A model generated the notes under the pieces. It did no database searches. It was not told the DNA's origin and saw nothing but the letters and a program-made list of their open reading frames with translations. A program made the position numbers and the translations under genes. Shown here piece by piece: positions 35,801 to 48,064 of a DNA stretch of 64,000 nt (positions are counted from its first letter, which is position 1; each line of letters begins with the position of its first letter). Origin of the DNA: Isoetes taiwanensis (Eukaryota > Streptophyta > Lycopodiopsida > Isoetales > Isoetaceae); NCBI GenBank assembly GCA_021234155.1, contig JAJEKV010000006.1, positions 4,559,727 to 4,623,726 on the forward strand. Reading direction: 5' to 3'.

Positions 35801-35999
35801 ATCAAACAACTTCAACATGCCTCCTGCCTTTACTTCTTTTATGCTGCCATCTCCCAGTCGAATACTCCTTGTCTTTTGCTCCTTATCCCATCTTGTTAAC
35901 AAGTCTGAAGCTTTTATGATTGTTCTTTCAGCTCCCGAATCTACAACAAAAGACACTTTAGCACTTTGCTCTTTGCTTAAATAATTAGAGAAAGCATTT
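32823..35999 (-). pseudogene. pol: copia pol: protease, integrase, RT, RNase H
   Basis: One frame is nearly open. Protease active site VDSGAERT lies at about 35930-35960; a TAG stop at 35780-35782 interrupts the protease end. From 35767 to 32942 there are 941 uninterrupted residues: HHCC zinc region (MWHERLGHTN, CRGCMLGKS), integrase catalytic residues (HTDICGP, SDRGGEY, QQNGVAERKNR), RT (RLVAQGYTQQKGIDYNDTYS, MDVTTAFLNAELEEEIYM, RAVYGLKQSSRAWY, LYVDD catalytic motif) and RNase H (ADADWGGDADQRHSTSGY, ALSSAEAEYTAI, HVLHERAKHIEMKQHFIRE). A one-base loss at about 32950 shifts the last 40 residues; in the other frame they continue to a stop at 32823 (KALREPRFNMLKDLI). Two small lesions mean it was active fairly recently. 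Confidence 0.9.
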
Positions 36000-36279
36000 C
36001 ACAAGGCCCCCAAAAAATAACTATTATTAGTTTTTTACAATCATTTTCACATAAAACCACTATAATAAAATAATATTACTAAGTGGGTTAATATGTTGAA
36101 TAACTATGAACAGTTTTCTTACACGGTTCATCGTCGTGGTTCTTTATAGTAGTTTGCCATCATGATTTTTCATAGCAGTCAACTTAGTTAGTCTAATACC
36201 ATGTTTTATTACTACACTTTGAGTATGTTAGGCCATGAACCACTAACTGTTTGGGCTTTAATTGTTTGTGTAACTTACA

Positions 36280-36456
36280 GTGGTTTATTAATGAAGGTCC
36301 TACATATTTTCATATGAACTAATATTGTTTCATAGAACAAGATGTCTAAAGTTTTTATTAGTTATCCTAATGGTGGTTTATTAATGAAGCTCCTACGTAT
36401 GAACTAATATTGTTTCATAGAACAAGATGTCTAAAGTTTTTATTAGTTATCCTAAT
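36280..36456. repeat. tandem duplication of about 90 bp in the CACTA-like element
   Basis: GTGGTTTATTAATGAAG..., ATATTGTTTCATAGAACAAG and GTCTAAAGTTTTTATTAGTT occur twice in succession, the second copy slightly shorter. Confidence 0.8.
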
Positions 36457-36950
36457 GGTTTTTCATCAAGACCATGATACTAGTTTTCCATCAAGATGAT
36501 GATCCTAAAACAACGTAAATGCTAATGGGCTTTTGTTCATACTAGTGATATTGTTAAAATGCAAGTGTAGTGTTTTAGCCAAATCAATTAAGACATACTA
36601 ACTTTAGAAAACATTGCCACCTTGCAAATGTAAGTGTATTGGTAAATGGTATATATTTGCACTATTATTATATATCGACTAGTTCAAATGGCTTAGGGAT
36701 TTGAACCCTGCTATTTCCCTTCAGCATAAAGATGCAACCCGCAGATCAAATGAGCCAAACAAGATCTCACCAAAATCCTTTCAGATTTCATCCAAGATAA
36801 ACATAATTGTCTCAAAGAAAATAATCACAATGTCCCCTAACGAACACATACATAAAAGTTTGGTCTAAGGGTTTCCATCACAATATTTTCCAGATTATGA
36901 GCACACAATAAAGGTTCCATTGAGAAATCATCTGCGCAAGCTAGCATTAG

Positions 36951-37140
36951 CATAACACGAAGGAAAATAAACCTACTAATTATCACTGGGTAATTCATAT
37001 TACTAGCAACAAGAGAAGAGATTAGAAACCTAGCATTAGGATTACACAATCTGGCAATAACATGACATGAAGGAAAAAAACCTACTAATTATCACTGGAT
37101 AATTCATATTATTAGCAACAAAGGAAGAGATAAAAAACCT
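36951..37140. repeat. duplication of about 110-bp period in the CACTA-like element
   Basis: GAAGGAAAATAAACCTACTA... with AATTATCACTGG and AATTCATATTA recurs about 110 bp later with few changes. Confidence 0.75.
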
Positions 37141-38384
37141 GGAAAGCAGATAAAAGAACACCATAATTGGATTATGCAAGCAAATTCCAGAAGATGGTCC
37201 TGCAAAATATCATTTATAAATAATCTACAGCAATGCAAAAACAGTAACCAAATCCCTCCAACTGTACTTGAAGCTCCAATGTTGAACAACTTTGAACATT
37301 TCATATGTGGATTAACAGTCAATTTTCTTGGCAATTTTTAAGAGCCCCGCGGTCATGTTACAGTATCAACCCATCTCATGAAGCAGAGAACTTCCTATCA
37401 AATATGCAGATATGGAAACCCGTGCGTATGGAAACTCGTGCAGAACTTTGAGCAAGGTTTCACATGACTCCTTGTACGGATTCTTATAAGAAAAAAAAAA
37501 TATTCAGAAATGTCATCCAAAACCTCATAGTATAAAGAAAGAGAAGAACCTACCTTAACATGAACAGAGCGATTGTACAGAGTCATTAGACCAGTAACAA
37601 GTTTAATGCATGGTTTGCACTCTCCATAATCTTGTACTCAGCAAAGCCCTACAATTCTGGCACTTTGTCACCATATATGGCAATGCAATGCCGTAGTCAG
37701 CATGCAGGAATCCATCAGTATTTTAACTAAGACGAATATCATTACACTGCAAATAGAGTAATTTATAGAGAAATCTTGAGTGGCAGATACTTTGGACCCA
37801 ATTTTTTTCTGCGCCAGCATATAGCATCTATCAAAGGTCCCGCCTGAATAGTTCATAGATCAATCTTTGATCATCATCATCTGAGTCACTTGGGAACAAT
37901 AAAGCCAAGGAAAAGAAAAAACGCAGAAACTTGTAAGGAACACACTCACATTTGCAGCAATGTGGCCTAGAAGCGCATCCTGCTAGTGCCGGCCATATAC
38001 ATATTCCCCGAAATATAAAAAGAGTCCTTGAAGGAACTGTAAAAGAACGACATATCTCGACAAGACAATGCATGATCCTAAATTTCTGATGATTCTAGGA
38101 TGCCGATTGATCATATCACAGAGAATGAAAGGTAATACGCTTGACAAAAATAGAGAGCTTACCATACTTCTCCTTGCCAGTCACGCCAAATAGTAGGAAA
38201 AACGGCAAAGGAGAGAGGAAAAGAGTGAACTGGCCGTGGACTACTTTAGGGTTAGATGAAAGAGAACGTAAACCTTGGTGGAAAAACCCTACTTCCTACA
38301 GCGGCCGGCAGAGATCCTGCTATTCAAGAATGGTTGAATACCGTATAAAACTAATAAAAGCACCATATGAAGAAGGCCAGAATG

Positions 38385-38825
38385 AAATAATAATGGATAG
38401 CCTAACATGCACCTAAATGGCAGAGAAGTTCGATTCATTCCATCTCTACAAATTTCTTAAATAGTATTAGTGGGATTTTGTACCAAGTAAAGGATATTTG
38501 GGATGTATATCTATAGCGAAGGTCTACACCTTAATAACATGGTGCTTTCACAAAATCACTTCCTTTTGCATTAACCATACTTTAAATTTTGGTAGGGGAC
38601 TTGCCCAATACGTATAATTTGAGAGTCCAATACCACTCTAGAATTAAACCTGAAATTGGGAGCCAATAAAGGCACTATAGGAAGTAGGCCACGATGATGT
38701 AATGGTTGGATAACATGCACCTAAATTCAGTCGTAGAAGTTCAATGCCATCAAATTTCTGTAAATTCTCTCAATAATCTTAATGAAATTCTGTACCCAGT
38801 AACATTTGGGATGTATATCTATAGG
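38385..38825. repeat. diverged direct repeat, about 310-bp period, in the CACTA-like element
   Basis: The block GATAACATGCACCTAAAT ... ATTTGGGATGTATATCTATA is present at about 38385-38517 and 38695-38825 with many substitutions. Confidence 0.6.
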
Positions 38826-39348
38826 ATAGAATCATGCAATGTAATAATATAGTTCTATAGCTCTCAAGATCGTGAGTCTGCCTATAAGAACTTTAAATCA
38901 TAACGCGGGAGAGAATAGTTGGTCAATGGATTGTTACATTTTGCCGATACTGCCATCAACTATAACTAGCCACCTTATACCCTGTGTTAGATGTATATAT
39001 CCAAATTAATTGTCACTATATAATCTTGATTCATACATTAAAGTATGGAATTATAATTTAGGCAATATAAAAGAAATTTAAATCTTGGCTTATCACAATA
39101 TATGGGGAGACCATTACCAGTTTTAATGAATCACTGTGGTATGCAAAAACCACCAACTAGTTTCAATAAACCAATATATTACTTATATTTACCATTAATT
39201 TCGATAACAGCGAGTATTGACAAACCACTATTGCATGTGGTTTTTTAGCGTCAAGTAAATTCATGCATAAAAAACCATGTATATAGTGGTTTTCAGATGA
39301 TACGATACTAGTTAAATATAGTAGTTCAGTTTTGGGCTCCTTGTGTTT

Positions 39349-39780
39349 GTTACCTCCTCTTCTGAGTCTTCATCCTCACATTCTACAACAACAACATTAG
39401 TGCTTGCTGCCTTAGCACCTCTACCTCTTCCTTTATTCCAATTATTAGACCTGCCCCTGCCTCTGCCTCTGCCTCTACCCCTGCCACTGTCTCTCGGACT
39501 TGGGCATTTAGAAGCCATATGTCCCACTCCACCACAAGTGTAACAAGTTCTAGTGTTTTGAATACCTCTTGGGCAATTAAACTTTAAATGCCCCACTTCT
39601 CCACAACCATAACATGGGCCAATCTGCTTTTCCTTATAAGCTTTTCCTTTTTTCACAACCAACACCTCTGCTGATTCTTCCTCTTCATCATTGTCATCTT
39701 CAATCACAGTTTTTTGCTCAATCTCTGTTCTAGCAATCTGCTCAGCTTCCTCTCTAGTTCTGGCCATAGTTCTAATTAAT
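39349..39780 (-). pseudogene. gag: copia gag C-terminus with two CCHC zinc knuckles
   Basis: On the minus strand: MARTREEAEQIARTEIEQ, an acidic segment DNDEEEESAE, then CYGCGEVGHLKFNCP and CYTCGGVGHMASKCP (both CX2CX4HX4C knuckles that bind element RNA), an RG-rich tract (GRGRGRGRGRG) and an acidic tail ECEDEDSEEEV. The frame continues into protease once the CACTA-like element is removed. Its upstream join to the rest of gag is lost at about 39785. Confidence 0.85.
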
Positions 39781-39784
39781 GTAG

Positions 39785-40350
39785 ATAGAACTACCCACAA
39801 AAAATAAAGGGAAAATCCAATTATATCGCTTGGACCCCAAAAATACAATGCTAACAGATGTTTGGTTGGTGTACCTGCCGAAAGCTTATCACCGGGATTA
39901 AAAAACCCCGCCCTTTCGGGTTTTCGAGGAAAAACCCTAGTGATAAACCTTCGGCAAGGGGCTTAGACAAACGCTAGGCAGAGAAATCGCTCCCAAAAAC
40001 CCACGAATGGAGAAGTCGAAACAGATGCCGCTCGCCAACCTGTACCTGCACATCACCAACACCAAAAAAACAAAACAAAACAAACCTCCAAGAGTGGAGG
40101 GGCTGATTACGCGCGTGCCACGCGACAAATATAATAAACAAAGAAGGGGGGGGAGGGTGGGTTCAAAGAGAAATAGGTACTGCTGAGAGAAGAGGAAGCG
40201 CCGATGAAACGTCGATGAAGAATTCCGCAATAAGTAGCAAACGCCCAACCTGATGAACGGCCCAAAATGCATGCGATGCATGCATGCGACGCATGCAATG
40301 CATGCATGCTCGTCTTGAGCAAGAATGGCGATTCGCTACGCGAATCGACG
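39785..40350. mobile_element. insertion of about 0.57 kb in copia gag, with foldback structures
   Basis: Unrelated, more GC-rich DNA between the two halves of gag. It contains an imperfect 16-bp foldback (39877-39892 with 39940-39955, 14 of 16 paired; ends GCCGAA...TTCGGC), a nested CCCTTTCGGG, a run of overlapping GCATGC/ATGCAT words at 40268-40310, and a perfect 8-bp stem CGATTCGC-TAC-GCGAATCG at 40329-40347. Exact ends and target duplication could not be fixed, so it may also include a deletion of gag sequence. Confidence 0.45.
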
Positions 40351-40355
40351 ACATA

Positions 40356-40898
40356 GTTAGCAAACATCTTAGAAATTGCCAATATTTGATGACTTACAGA
40401 CATCACAACTCCAGCTGCTTCCAAATCTGCACAAAGAGAATCAAATCTGTGGAACATAGTAGTTAGATCAGATTTAGCATCATATTTCATTTTTCTGATT
40501 TCTTTTTCCAAAACATCTATATGTGAGGAGCTTTTGGTCTGATATGTTTTGATTAGATACTTCCATGCATCTCTCGGGCTTAAATCCCTTAACTTGAGCA
40601 TTATGCTTGGTGCAACTTTGCACATGATTATTGCCTTAGCCTGACTTACTTTCAGTTCATCACTGCTAACACTCACCTCTTTAGATTTTGCAGCAGAATC
40701 TCCAGATTTGGCTGTTGAACTTTCTCCTATAGCTGAGCTGCTTACTTCATCCTCAACGCCAACACTTGGCTCAATAATGTTCCACAATCCCTCAAATTGC
40801 AGAACTTCTTTAATTCTCTCCTTCCATATCTGAAAACCTCCCACTCCCTGAAACACCTCTACTGAACTTAGAAGTGTGGCTCCAAACCGTGTGGACAT
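40356..40898 (-). pseudogene. gag: copia gag N-terminus
   Basis: Starts at the first ATG after the PBS (MSTRFGATLL). It contains VGGFQIWKERIKEVLQFEGL and WNIIEP (UBN2/gag-type opening), PSIMLKLRDLSPRDAWKYLI, TYQTKSSSHIDVLEKEIRKM and MFHRFDSLCADLEAAGVVMS. It breaks off at SHQILAISKMFANYV, where the foreign insertion begins. It would form the virus-like particle shell. Confidence 0.85.
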
Positions 40899-40908
40899 GG
40901 TTTATCAA

Positions 40909-40920
40909 GCTCTGATACCA
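40909..40920 (-). other. copia primer-binding site (initiator tRNA-Met)
   Basis: Element sense TGGTATCAGAGC, complementary to the 3' end of plant initiator tRNA-Met, lies one base inside the 5' LTR and just before the gag ATG. Confidence 0.9.
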
Positions 40921-40921
40921 C

Positions 40922-41289
40922 TATTAGAGAATACACCAATGGTTTTGATTATTCAAGTGACCTTTCAATAAGACCAATGTCACACACAATAAACTACAAG
41001 CAAAATATCAGTAATGTAATCGAGATATTTCAAAGCAAATAGGACGAACTTTCAGTCCACATATCAATCGAACCAGTGCATTATACAACATGTTTTTCTG
41101 CCTAAATTTATCTGTGGGATCACCGGAATATGGCAATCCCTTAATCTTATCCTTTGGTCGTCTCCGTCGGCAGCTAGATTCGTGCTAGCAAAACCACCTG
41201 GCCGGGAACACTGTTCACCGACCTTTGTCTTAGGGCTTCCCATAAATAACTTCAAGGTTTCGATGAACATTTGTTTACAATGTTCATAT
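40922..41289 (-). repeat. copia 5' LTR, inner part
   Basis: Runs from the PBS side (element sense ...TTCTCTAATA, probably a changed ...TCTCTAACA) to the CATAT duplication at 41285-41289. It continues at 50453-50533 after the LARD, giving an LTR of about 450 bp. Confidence 0.75.
41285..41289. repeat. target-site duplication CATAT, left, of the LARD
   Basis: CATAT here and at 50448-50452, immediately outside both LARD LTRs. Confidence 0.9.
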
Positions 41290-42873
41290 TGTGACGCTCC
41301 CTGAACATATACGACCCTCGGACGTATACATACGGGGACTTTCCCCTCCCATGGCGACCAACTCGCCATGAGCAGGGCCCTCCGTCTATTTCGGGCCATC
41401 TATAATATGATGCCCGAAAGAAGGACACGAAGGGGTCATTCGGCCCACGCCTTCAATGGGGCTCCTACGTCGCGGAAGCGTGAATACATGTTAGCACACA
41501 TCATAAATCATATATAAATAACCACCACGAAGGGTGGCACATCCATCCAAGTACCAACGACAAAGAATATGCATCTAAACCTAAGAAAACACCCCAAACC
41601 CCAAGTTCTACCCCCTGTTCAGACTCATGAGGATGGGATTTCGGCTCGGCCTCAAGAGATCAGCAGACAGAGGTATAACCTGGCGTTGGCTGGCATAGAA
41701 CATCGGCTAGGGTTGTCCACTCCATCCGCCCCTCCTGTGCACACTTTGCAGATGAGTCCAATCACGCTATGGCGTCACTATAGCCTTCCTGGATCACGCA
41801 GACTCAAGGTATCACCCTTCGAGCCTACTACGGGGTTCATGAAGTCCCGTCCCGATGAGGCAGGTCGGGAAGCGTCCCCTTCCGGATCACAGTGGTTCCA
41901 TGGGTGGACTAGAGAATCGCGTCGCATCAGCGACCCGCATCCGCATCCGCATTCGACTTACTGCGCCCTAAATCTACTCAAAGTGCAAGGTGCCCCATGC
42001 GGGTCACACCAACTACACCCAGGGAGTGTCAGACCCATACCCGGCCTGGATCGCGCCTAGCTCACTGGCCGGCTATTAGGCCTAGTCCACCGTAGGAGTC
42101 TCGGGAGCCTTTTATGTTAGGTACAAGACCCCACCCCCACTTCACCACCATGTCCCTTGTTTGGTGCTAAGTCACCCATAGCATCCACGACTTCGGTGGG
42201 CTCTTGTGCACAGCCGCATCTAATGGGAATAATACAGGGGCTATATCTAGGAGCATACTACAATACATGGGCTCGGAGGTCTCTACCCCCGTAATCCCCC
42301 ATATCCGGACCGCTAACTAAGCAAAGAACTACTAAACCATCAACCAAAGCAATATGAGTCTAGAGATAAGAATACTCACCATATCAATCAAGGGTTAGTC
42401 TAAATGTAAACCACGAGAAAAAAAATGAGAGAGAACACACCACGTAGAGGCGCTATGCTATAAATCAACAAAGTAACCTCTTGACTAACCGTCAAATCGG
42501 TCTTGGGCTGCTCCATCTCGACTAACTGAAGGGCGCCTGGCTGTTGCTCCTCCTCCTCCATCCCCAATTGCTCCCAATTCGAATTGGGGCACAAAAGCCC
42601 TAATTTGGGTGTCCAAAATGGCAACCCTACCTTGCCCAATCGATTTGGGCCAGGTGGCATGTCATAAATTAACTAATTTGGTATTTTAGCCCTTTTTAAT
42701 ATTAGGATAAGCCCTAAATTCGAATTAGGGTTTTGGTTAGGTTTCCACCTTTATAATTTAATTATTAACATAGCTAACCTTAGCTTATGAATAATTAATG
42801 TGCCATTAATTATTCATAGTGACGTGTCACGTATTTATACTTAAATATGCGTATAAATATGTGGAACGTCACA
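41290..42873 (-). repeat. LARD 3' LTR
   Basis: Aligns along its full length with 48875-50447. Differences cluster at CHG words, e.g. CCTGG near 41788 is CCGG at 49378. The short open frames in it are by-products. Confidence 0.9.
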
Positions 42874-42888
42874 TTCTCCCCACCTTAA
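42874..42888 (-). other. LARD polypurine tract
   Basis: Element sense TTAAGGTGGGGAGAA ends directly at TGTGACG of the 3' LTR. Confidence 0.8.
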
Positions 42889-43066
42889 AAATGATGTTGT
42901 CCTCAGCATCAAGATTACTCTTATTGCAGGGCAACACATCATACATTGGAAGGAAGTCTCCCCTCCTTAAGAGATAGCGTGAGATTATAAGTCACACAGA
43001 CGTTGTCATGTTCAAAGTGATCAAGTTTGAAATGACTTGTAATGTGCAATTTATAACTTTGGGATA

Positions 43067-43097
<31 letters not shown>

Positions 43098-46000
43098 AAG
43101 AGATTTTAACGTCACGGATAGATCAGACATGATCATCGGTTAGGACTGTCAAAAGTGAACAGTCTCACTGTTTCATTCGTGGTGGCGAGTTCACAGTCTA
43201 TCTATTTTAGAAATCGTTCCTTCTATACATACAGGTAACTGATTATATATTAAAGATAGGTTTAGATATAAAGAACTGCTATTTGTTGTTATATTATAAT
43301 GCAGAGTTATTAACCTCGCACTGTTTAGTAGAAAGTCATTCTAAGGATATTAACTTGTGTGTGTAGGTGTATTATATTCCCGCTTCACTTTGTAATTCAT
43401 TTCATTACAGCCATCCCTACTTTAATTTTGTAGCAAATTTTTGTTTTCCTATTTTTGTTACAGTTTTTAAGAACTCGTATGTTCCTATCCTCAGTATTTA
43501 ATAGGTCCTTGACAGTTATACTTATCCTTTAATACAACTATATATTATACTGTATCAGACAGTCTTACCTATATACTTTAATATTAAGTACAGACAGACG
43601 TTGTTCATGACTTATTATTCATAACCTTGTTATAACCTAATCTAAGTCTCGTTATTCCCTCCGAAGTTTGTGTAAGACATACATACTTATCTCCTTCTAT
43701 TATATTTGATTATATGTTTAAATAGTTTGCTCCTTTGGATTATCGTTAATGTTTCCACACTCACACTCTCTATCTTTAGCATAGATTACAGTTATATGAG
43801 GACACATAATTCATTAGCTATGTTTATACATTTACCAGACGTCCCGATATCCTTACATTTGAATTACTTATTTATTTTATTGCGATTTTCGTAAATTTAT
43901 CACACATACAGACACTGCTATATTTACAGGGCACAGGTACAGCTCGCATACATATTCGACATAATTGGTACCACCCCGATCGGTATCCGGCAGTGCTATG
44001 GCTATGCAATCGTCCTATATCACAGAAGGCCAGTTGTGACTATGGTGTATCGTGTGTGTATTCCGAGGAGTAACTCCGCGTTGGTATATGTGTACTAGGA
44101 CCATTTAATAGTAAAACATAACTAAAAGAAGATAGGATATATAGTAGAACTTTTAGTTCACATTTCCTATAAATAGGGAGGTAATGAAGATAAGAGTTGT
44201 TATACTAGAGATGAAACATGTCCACAAGGGACTTAGGTTGGCATTTGCCCCTGTGGAAGTTATGACTAGAGCTTGAGGACGAAGGCAAAGTAAGGTTAGT
44301 GGTGTCGAAACCACAACATGTATATGGTACTAGATAACCAAGTTGGGGAAATAAGTTGGCATAAGTATGAATATAGCTAGATGCCTATGTCAACAAGTTA
44401 CATAGGAGTCTAGACTTAGGGTTGGTGCACACATGTTACTATATCATATAACGTAGCGGTCCTGGATGTAGGAAGGATTTAGTAGTATCAAATACTATAG
44501 TGGTGATCCTATCGAGGATGTCGATTGTGATATTCAGATGTATATCATATTAGAAGATAGTAGAATATTAAATGCAGGCAGGGAAATATTGCTTGACAAG
44601 GTTTAAAGAATGAGCGTAATGATATGCTTATATACGAAGATATTGGGTTAGGTATGCTTTACCAGAGATAAGCATTCAAGTTATCCCAATGGTTGAAGTT
44701 GACTATCTTAGATACGTCGTACTAAGGGAGATGAAAAGAGTTTAAATCAGTGAGAATAGCTAGAGTAGGTCTAGCATATACGGTGATGTTACATTCAAAA
44801 ACATCCCGAGGATGGTTGGAACAGTGTTGGAATAACCGCTAATGAGAGCTTAGCTACTCAAAGGTTCTAGATACCAAATGAAGTTACTTCATTGTAATAA
44901 GCTTCTGAGAGCATTTATGCGGTTTTGGAAAATAAGAAGATGTATAAAATATCGCATCCCCCTGATGGAAGAAAAGAAGGAGTACGATGACTTTGACGAT
45001 TATACTTTTAGGGATAACCGAGAAGAGGGCAATACATTGCAATCCAAGTCCCGATAAAAATCAAGACGAGGTGTGTAGATTACAAGGAGTGAGATTATAT
45101 AGACTAGTAGTCCATATATCTTAAGAGTTACGCTACTCGCGAGGAACAATTGCAGGTACTGAAGTAGAAGGTGGAGGATCCGTTGCCTTGAGGCATAGAC
45201 CCGTTAGAGATTCTGACTTTGAAACTCTTAAGAGGGTAAGGAATTGGATAATCATATGGCGGTTACTAAATCTAAGATTGAAACATTGGGTTTTCTATTA
45301 GAAGACCAGGAGGTTTTAGTGCCTCCACTTCATTATGAGGGAGTCAAAGACAAAAGATTGATTAGTTGATCAAAGGCTGAAGTCCACCTGATAACTTAAG
45401 AAATTAGGTTACGTGTAACTAAGCATGGGTGGTATGGAACACAAAGGATCCTTAGCGAAAGAAGCCTTTAGAAAAGCTCCTCATCTGGGGTAGTAAACCT
45501 TTGGAATTATAGCATAATCCCATGGGTGGTATGATAGTGTATATACACGACTGGAAGACCATAAGGCACTAAAGGGATGGTTAAAGTAGCTGGGGATCCT
45601 ATAAAAAAATGTAGGCAGCATATAGATTTCTAACATAGAGTTGGCCACTGCCGGTTGAGGAGTTTTCCAAGGGCTCACCCACATACTAAAAGTACATAGG
45701 CAATAGGTTTGTTTGAAAGAACTACCACGGTTATAGTTTAGCTAAGTTAGAGCAGAGCTCTAGCATTGTGGGATGTGGAGATATGTTTATTATGTACATA
45801 CCATGTACACATACGATAAACATCTTAGGAAGGTAATCTAGGTGGCGACACCAGGAGGGAAAGACGAGCGTATCCTAAAGTTACTGATGAAGGATCTGGA
45901 GATACGTTCGAAATGTGCAAAGGACCGTCAACCCGTTGCATGCTAGGATATGGTGTAGTAGTTGGCACTTGAAATAAATGTCAACGGCCAATGGAATAAA

Positions 46001-47952
46001 GCTTAAGGTAGTGGGGTTGAGTAGTACAATAGTACAATTCCAGGATAAGTAGCGAATAGCAGTTACCTGCTAAATGTTCGAATGTGTCTTGCATAGACAC
46101 CTAAGACTAGCTTTCCCACATGATCCATACCTGGATCGGGCATAGGTGATGCCATGGGTTACATGGGGGGCAAGTTAACATATACAGGACTCGAGCATTG
46201 ATACAAGCCCGGGTTATATTAAACGTAGGTAATTGTAGAAAGGCTCACTAAATACAAGGCAAGCACCTTGATGACTCCAGGTAACTTACGAAGGCTCACC
46301 CGCTCTTAGGCCATGACTATGGCTTAGATGAGGATGCCAAGTTATTTGGAATGCCAGAACAACGTTATAGCATCATGACAGAGAAATGTAATGACTAACA
46401 TTTCCAGGATGTAGGACAATGTTGAATCATAATCCCCAATGATAGGTGGGTTAACAATATAGGGAGCATATAATGGCGGCTTAGAAGCCACAAGACGGTT
46501 AATAAATACATAAAGGAGTAATGGGGATTGGTGACTCTACTGAGTAAGGGTCACAATCAAAGAGGGAAATATGTAGCTGTGGCAGGCGTAAGGGTCGGAC
46601 TACTGAAAATCGATCATAGACTTAGAAAACATATTGAAGAAGAGAAGGAATAAAGGACCCTGATGCATGACATTTAGCAATCTGGATAGAAAGGTTATTT
46701 CCTAACATGGAGATTAGTCTTTGCTAACATGCAAAGATATACCTGCAGCTTGAAAGGCAGCAAGAGCTGAAAAAACTCTTTAAAGATTTGGTGTATGACT
46801 TAGGGAAGAATACGTCCATGTCTTAGGACAACATGGTGAATTGAGTTCACCAAGGAGCTTTTAATAAATAGAGCGATAGGTAGATAGCATTTATACGTCA
46901 TGCCATATTGGCAGCGTCCATGAGGACATATGACGGACCCCCAGAGACTTGAACACAAGATCTCCGAATAGAGGAGGCCTATCTTGAGGGGTCTTTGGGT
47001 GGTAAATCGTCCTTTTGGGATATTCATATAATCCTTTGGAATATGTAAGTTCGTTTGCAGAACCTAAAGACGTTTAGGTATTAAAATAATGGTTGGAAAC
47101 ATTTTGCTCGGACCTTATCTAGGTACCCTAGAAGGGGGTGAGTAACCAACAATGGTTGGGTGGCATTGGAATGTACGGGAGAACAACTCCAAAAGAGGGT
47201 AGACTGTTGTCACTTTGACAGGCGTGTGGCACAGATAATTAATCACATCCATATAGACGGTGAAGTTTGGCACAAAGTGTTGACATTATTATGGGGGTTC
47301 TAACACAGGCACTCACTACGTATTACAGAGTTTGTACCGTGGTCTGGGAAAATGGTCCATAAAAAGAACACGAGCATTGCAAAGAAGTAGTGAGGGGTGG
47401 TAGGATTAAAGCTACCCATGGTCTAGAGGGGTGCTGCATGGCAGTCCCTAGTTGGTTGGGCGAAAAGAAATCCTTTGTCTGGGAATTGAGATGAGGCAAG
47501 GTTTAGACACTAGAGAGAGACAACGTTAATTATAGTTATGTCTATAAAACATTATTTATATAACATCGAATAAAGGTATAATATAAAGCATATGAATGTA
47601 GTATGGATTGAGTCATGGCAAAGGCCCGAAGAAATTGTGTTATCAAGGCATCTACCAAAGAAAAAAGTAATTAAAGTCATAGGTCGAGGAACGCCGATAA
47701 CTGGACATTATTATCGTCGCCTAAAGAATATCCAAGGATATAATACATGCTGCTATTCTAGAAAGTTGCCTTGTCGTTGTTAATTAAATTCCGGAGTTAG
47801 TCCCACCAAGTGAGTTGATGTTGTCATAACAAGTTGGCCGGACTTGCTAGATTACGTCGTGTCATTTGGTCGGTTTATTCCTAGGGGATACTAGCTTTAT
47901 ATATGGTTAACAGTTATCCGGTTGACTACTGCAGAGAGAGGTCGACTCCCAT
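42889..47952. other. LARD internal region, non-coding
   Basis: No open frame with domain content on either strand. 43200-44000 is T-rich; 44080-47600 is A/G-rich and C-poor on the plus strand. A (GAA)n microsatellite of about 10 units lies at 43070-43100. A stray RCVDYKE-like word near 45065 (plus strand) is too little to claim RT. Confidence 0.6.
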
Positions 47953-48064
47953 GACTATGGCAAGGCTGCTTACTCCGGTGGCTATGGCGAAAGAGCTTGC
48001 TCCGTCGGTTATGGCGAAAGAGCTTGCTCCGGCGGCTATGGCGGAAGAGCTTGCTCCGGCGGAG
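47953..48064 (+). repeat. 27-bp tandem repeat encoding GYGERACSG-type units
   Basis: Four units of exactly 27 bp (47953-47979, 47980-48006, 48007-48033, 48034-48060) and the start of a fifth. In one plus-strand frame they read as nine-residue repeats: DYGKAAYSG, GYGERACSV, GYGERACSG, GYGGRACSG. The frame is open for about 55 residues from about 47920 to a stop near 48120. This may be a captured piece of a Gly/Tyr-rich host gene, antisense to the LARD, or chance expansion. Confidence 0.6.

Larger units (their letters stand above)
36000..39345. mobile_element. non-autonomous CACTA-like DNA transposon, 3346 bp
   Basis: Terminal inverted repeats begin CACAAGGCCCCCAAAA on the left and CACAAGGAGCCCAAAA on the right (reverse complement); over the first 24 positions 19 match. 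The CAC terminus plus a 3-bp duplication fits the CACTA/EnSpm superfamily. Both subterminal zones are rich in a short motif in both orientations (ACCACTA, AACCACTA, TAGTGGTT, GTGGTTTATTAATGAAG), as in CACTA elements where the transposase binds. No transposase is encoded; the short frames inside have no domain. Internal duplications are at 36280-36456, 36971-37140, and 38385-38517 against 38695-38825. Confidence 0.75.
35997..39348. repeat. 3-bp target duplication (TTT) around the CACTA-like element
   Basis: TTT at 35997-35999 and 39346-39348. Removing the element and one TTT rejoins the copia reading frame from the gag tail (SEEEVTN) into the protease N-terminus (AFSNYLSKEQ...VDSGAE) with no shift or stop. 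Confidence 0.8.

Noticed and set aside
39343-39543. plus-strand Leu/Pro-rich open frame
   Set aside because: Antisense of the RG-rich tail of copia gag.
41569-42060. 163-residue plus-strand open frame as a gene
   Set aside because: It lies wholly inside the LARD LTR, and the other LTR (49142-49640) breaks it. It is LTR sequence, not a gene.
43070-43100. (GAA)n run as a regulatory element
   Set aside because: A plain microsatellite; nothing else supports a regulatory role.
45040-45100. possible RT remnant (RCVDYKE) in the LARD interior
   Set aside because: Only seven residues match and it lies on the opposite strand to the element; no other RT block is nearby.
47953-48064. CRISPR-like array
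   Set aside because: Units are contiguous without spacers and the genome is eukaryotic. It is a simple tandem repeat.
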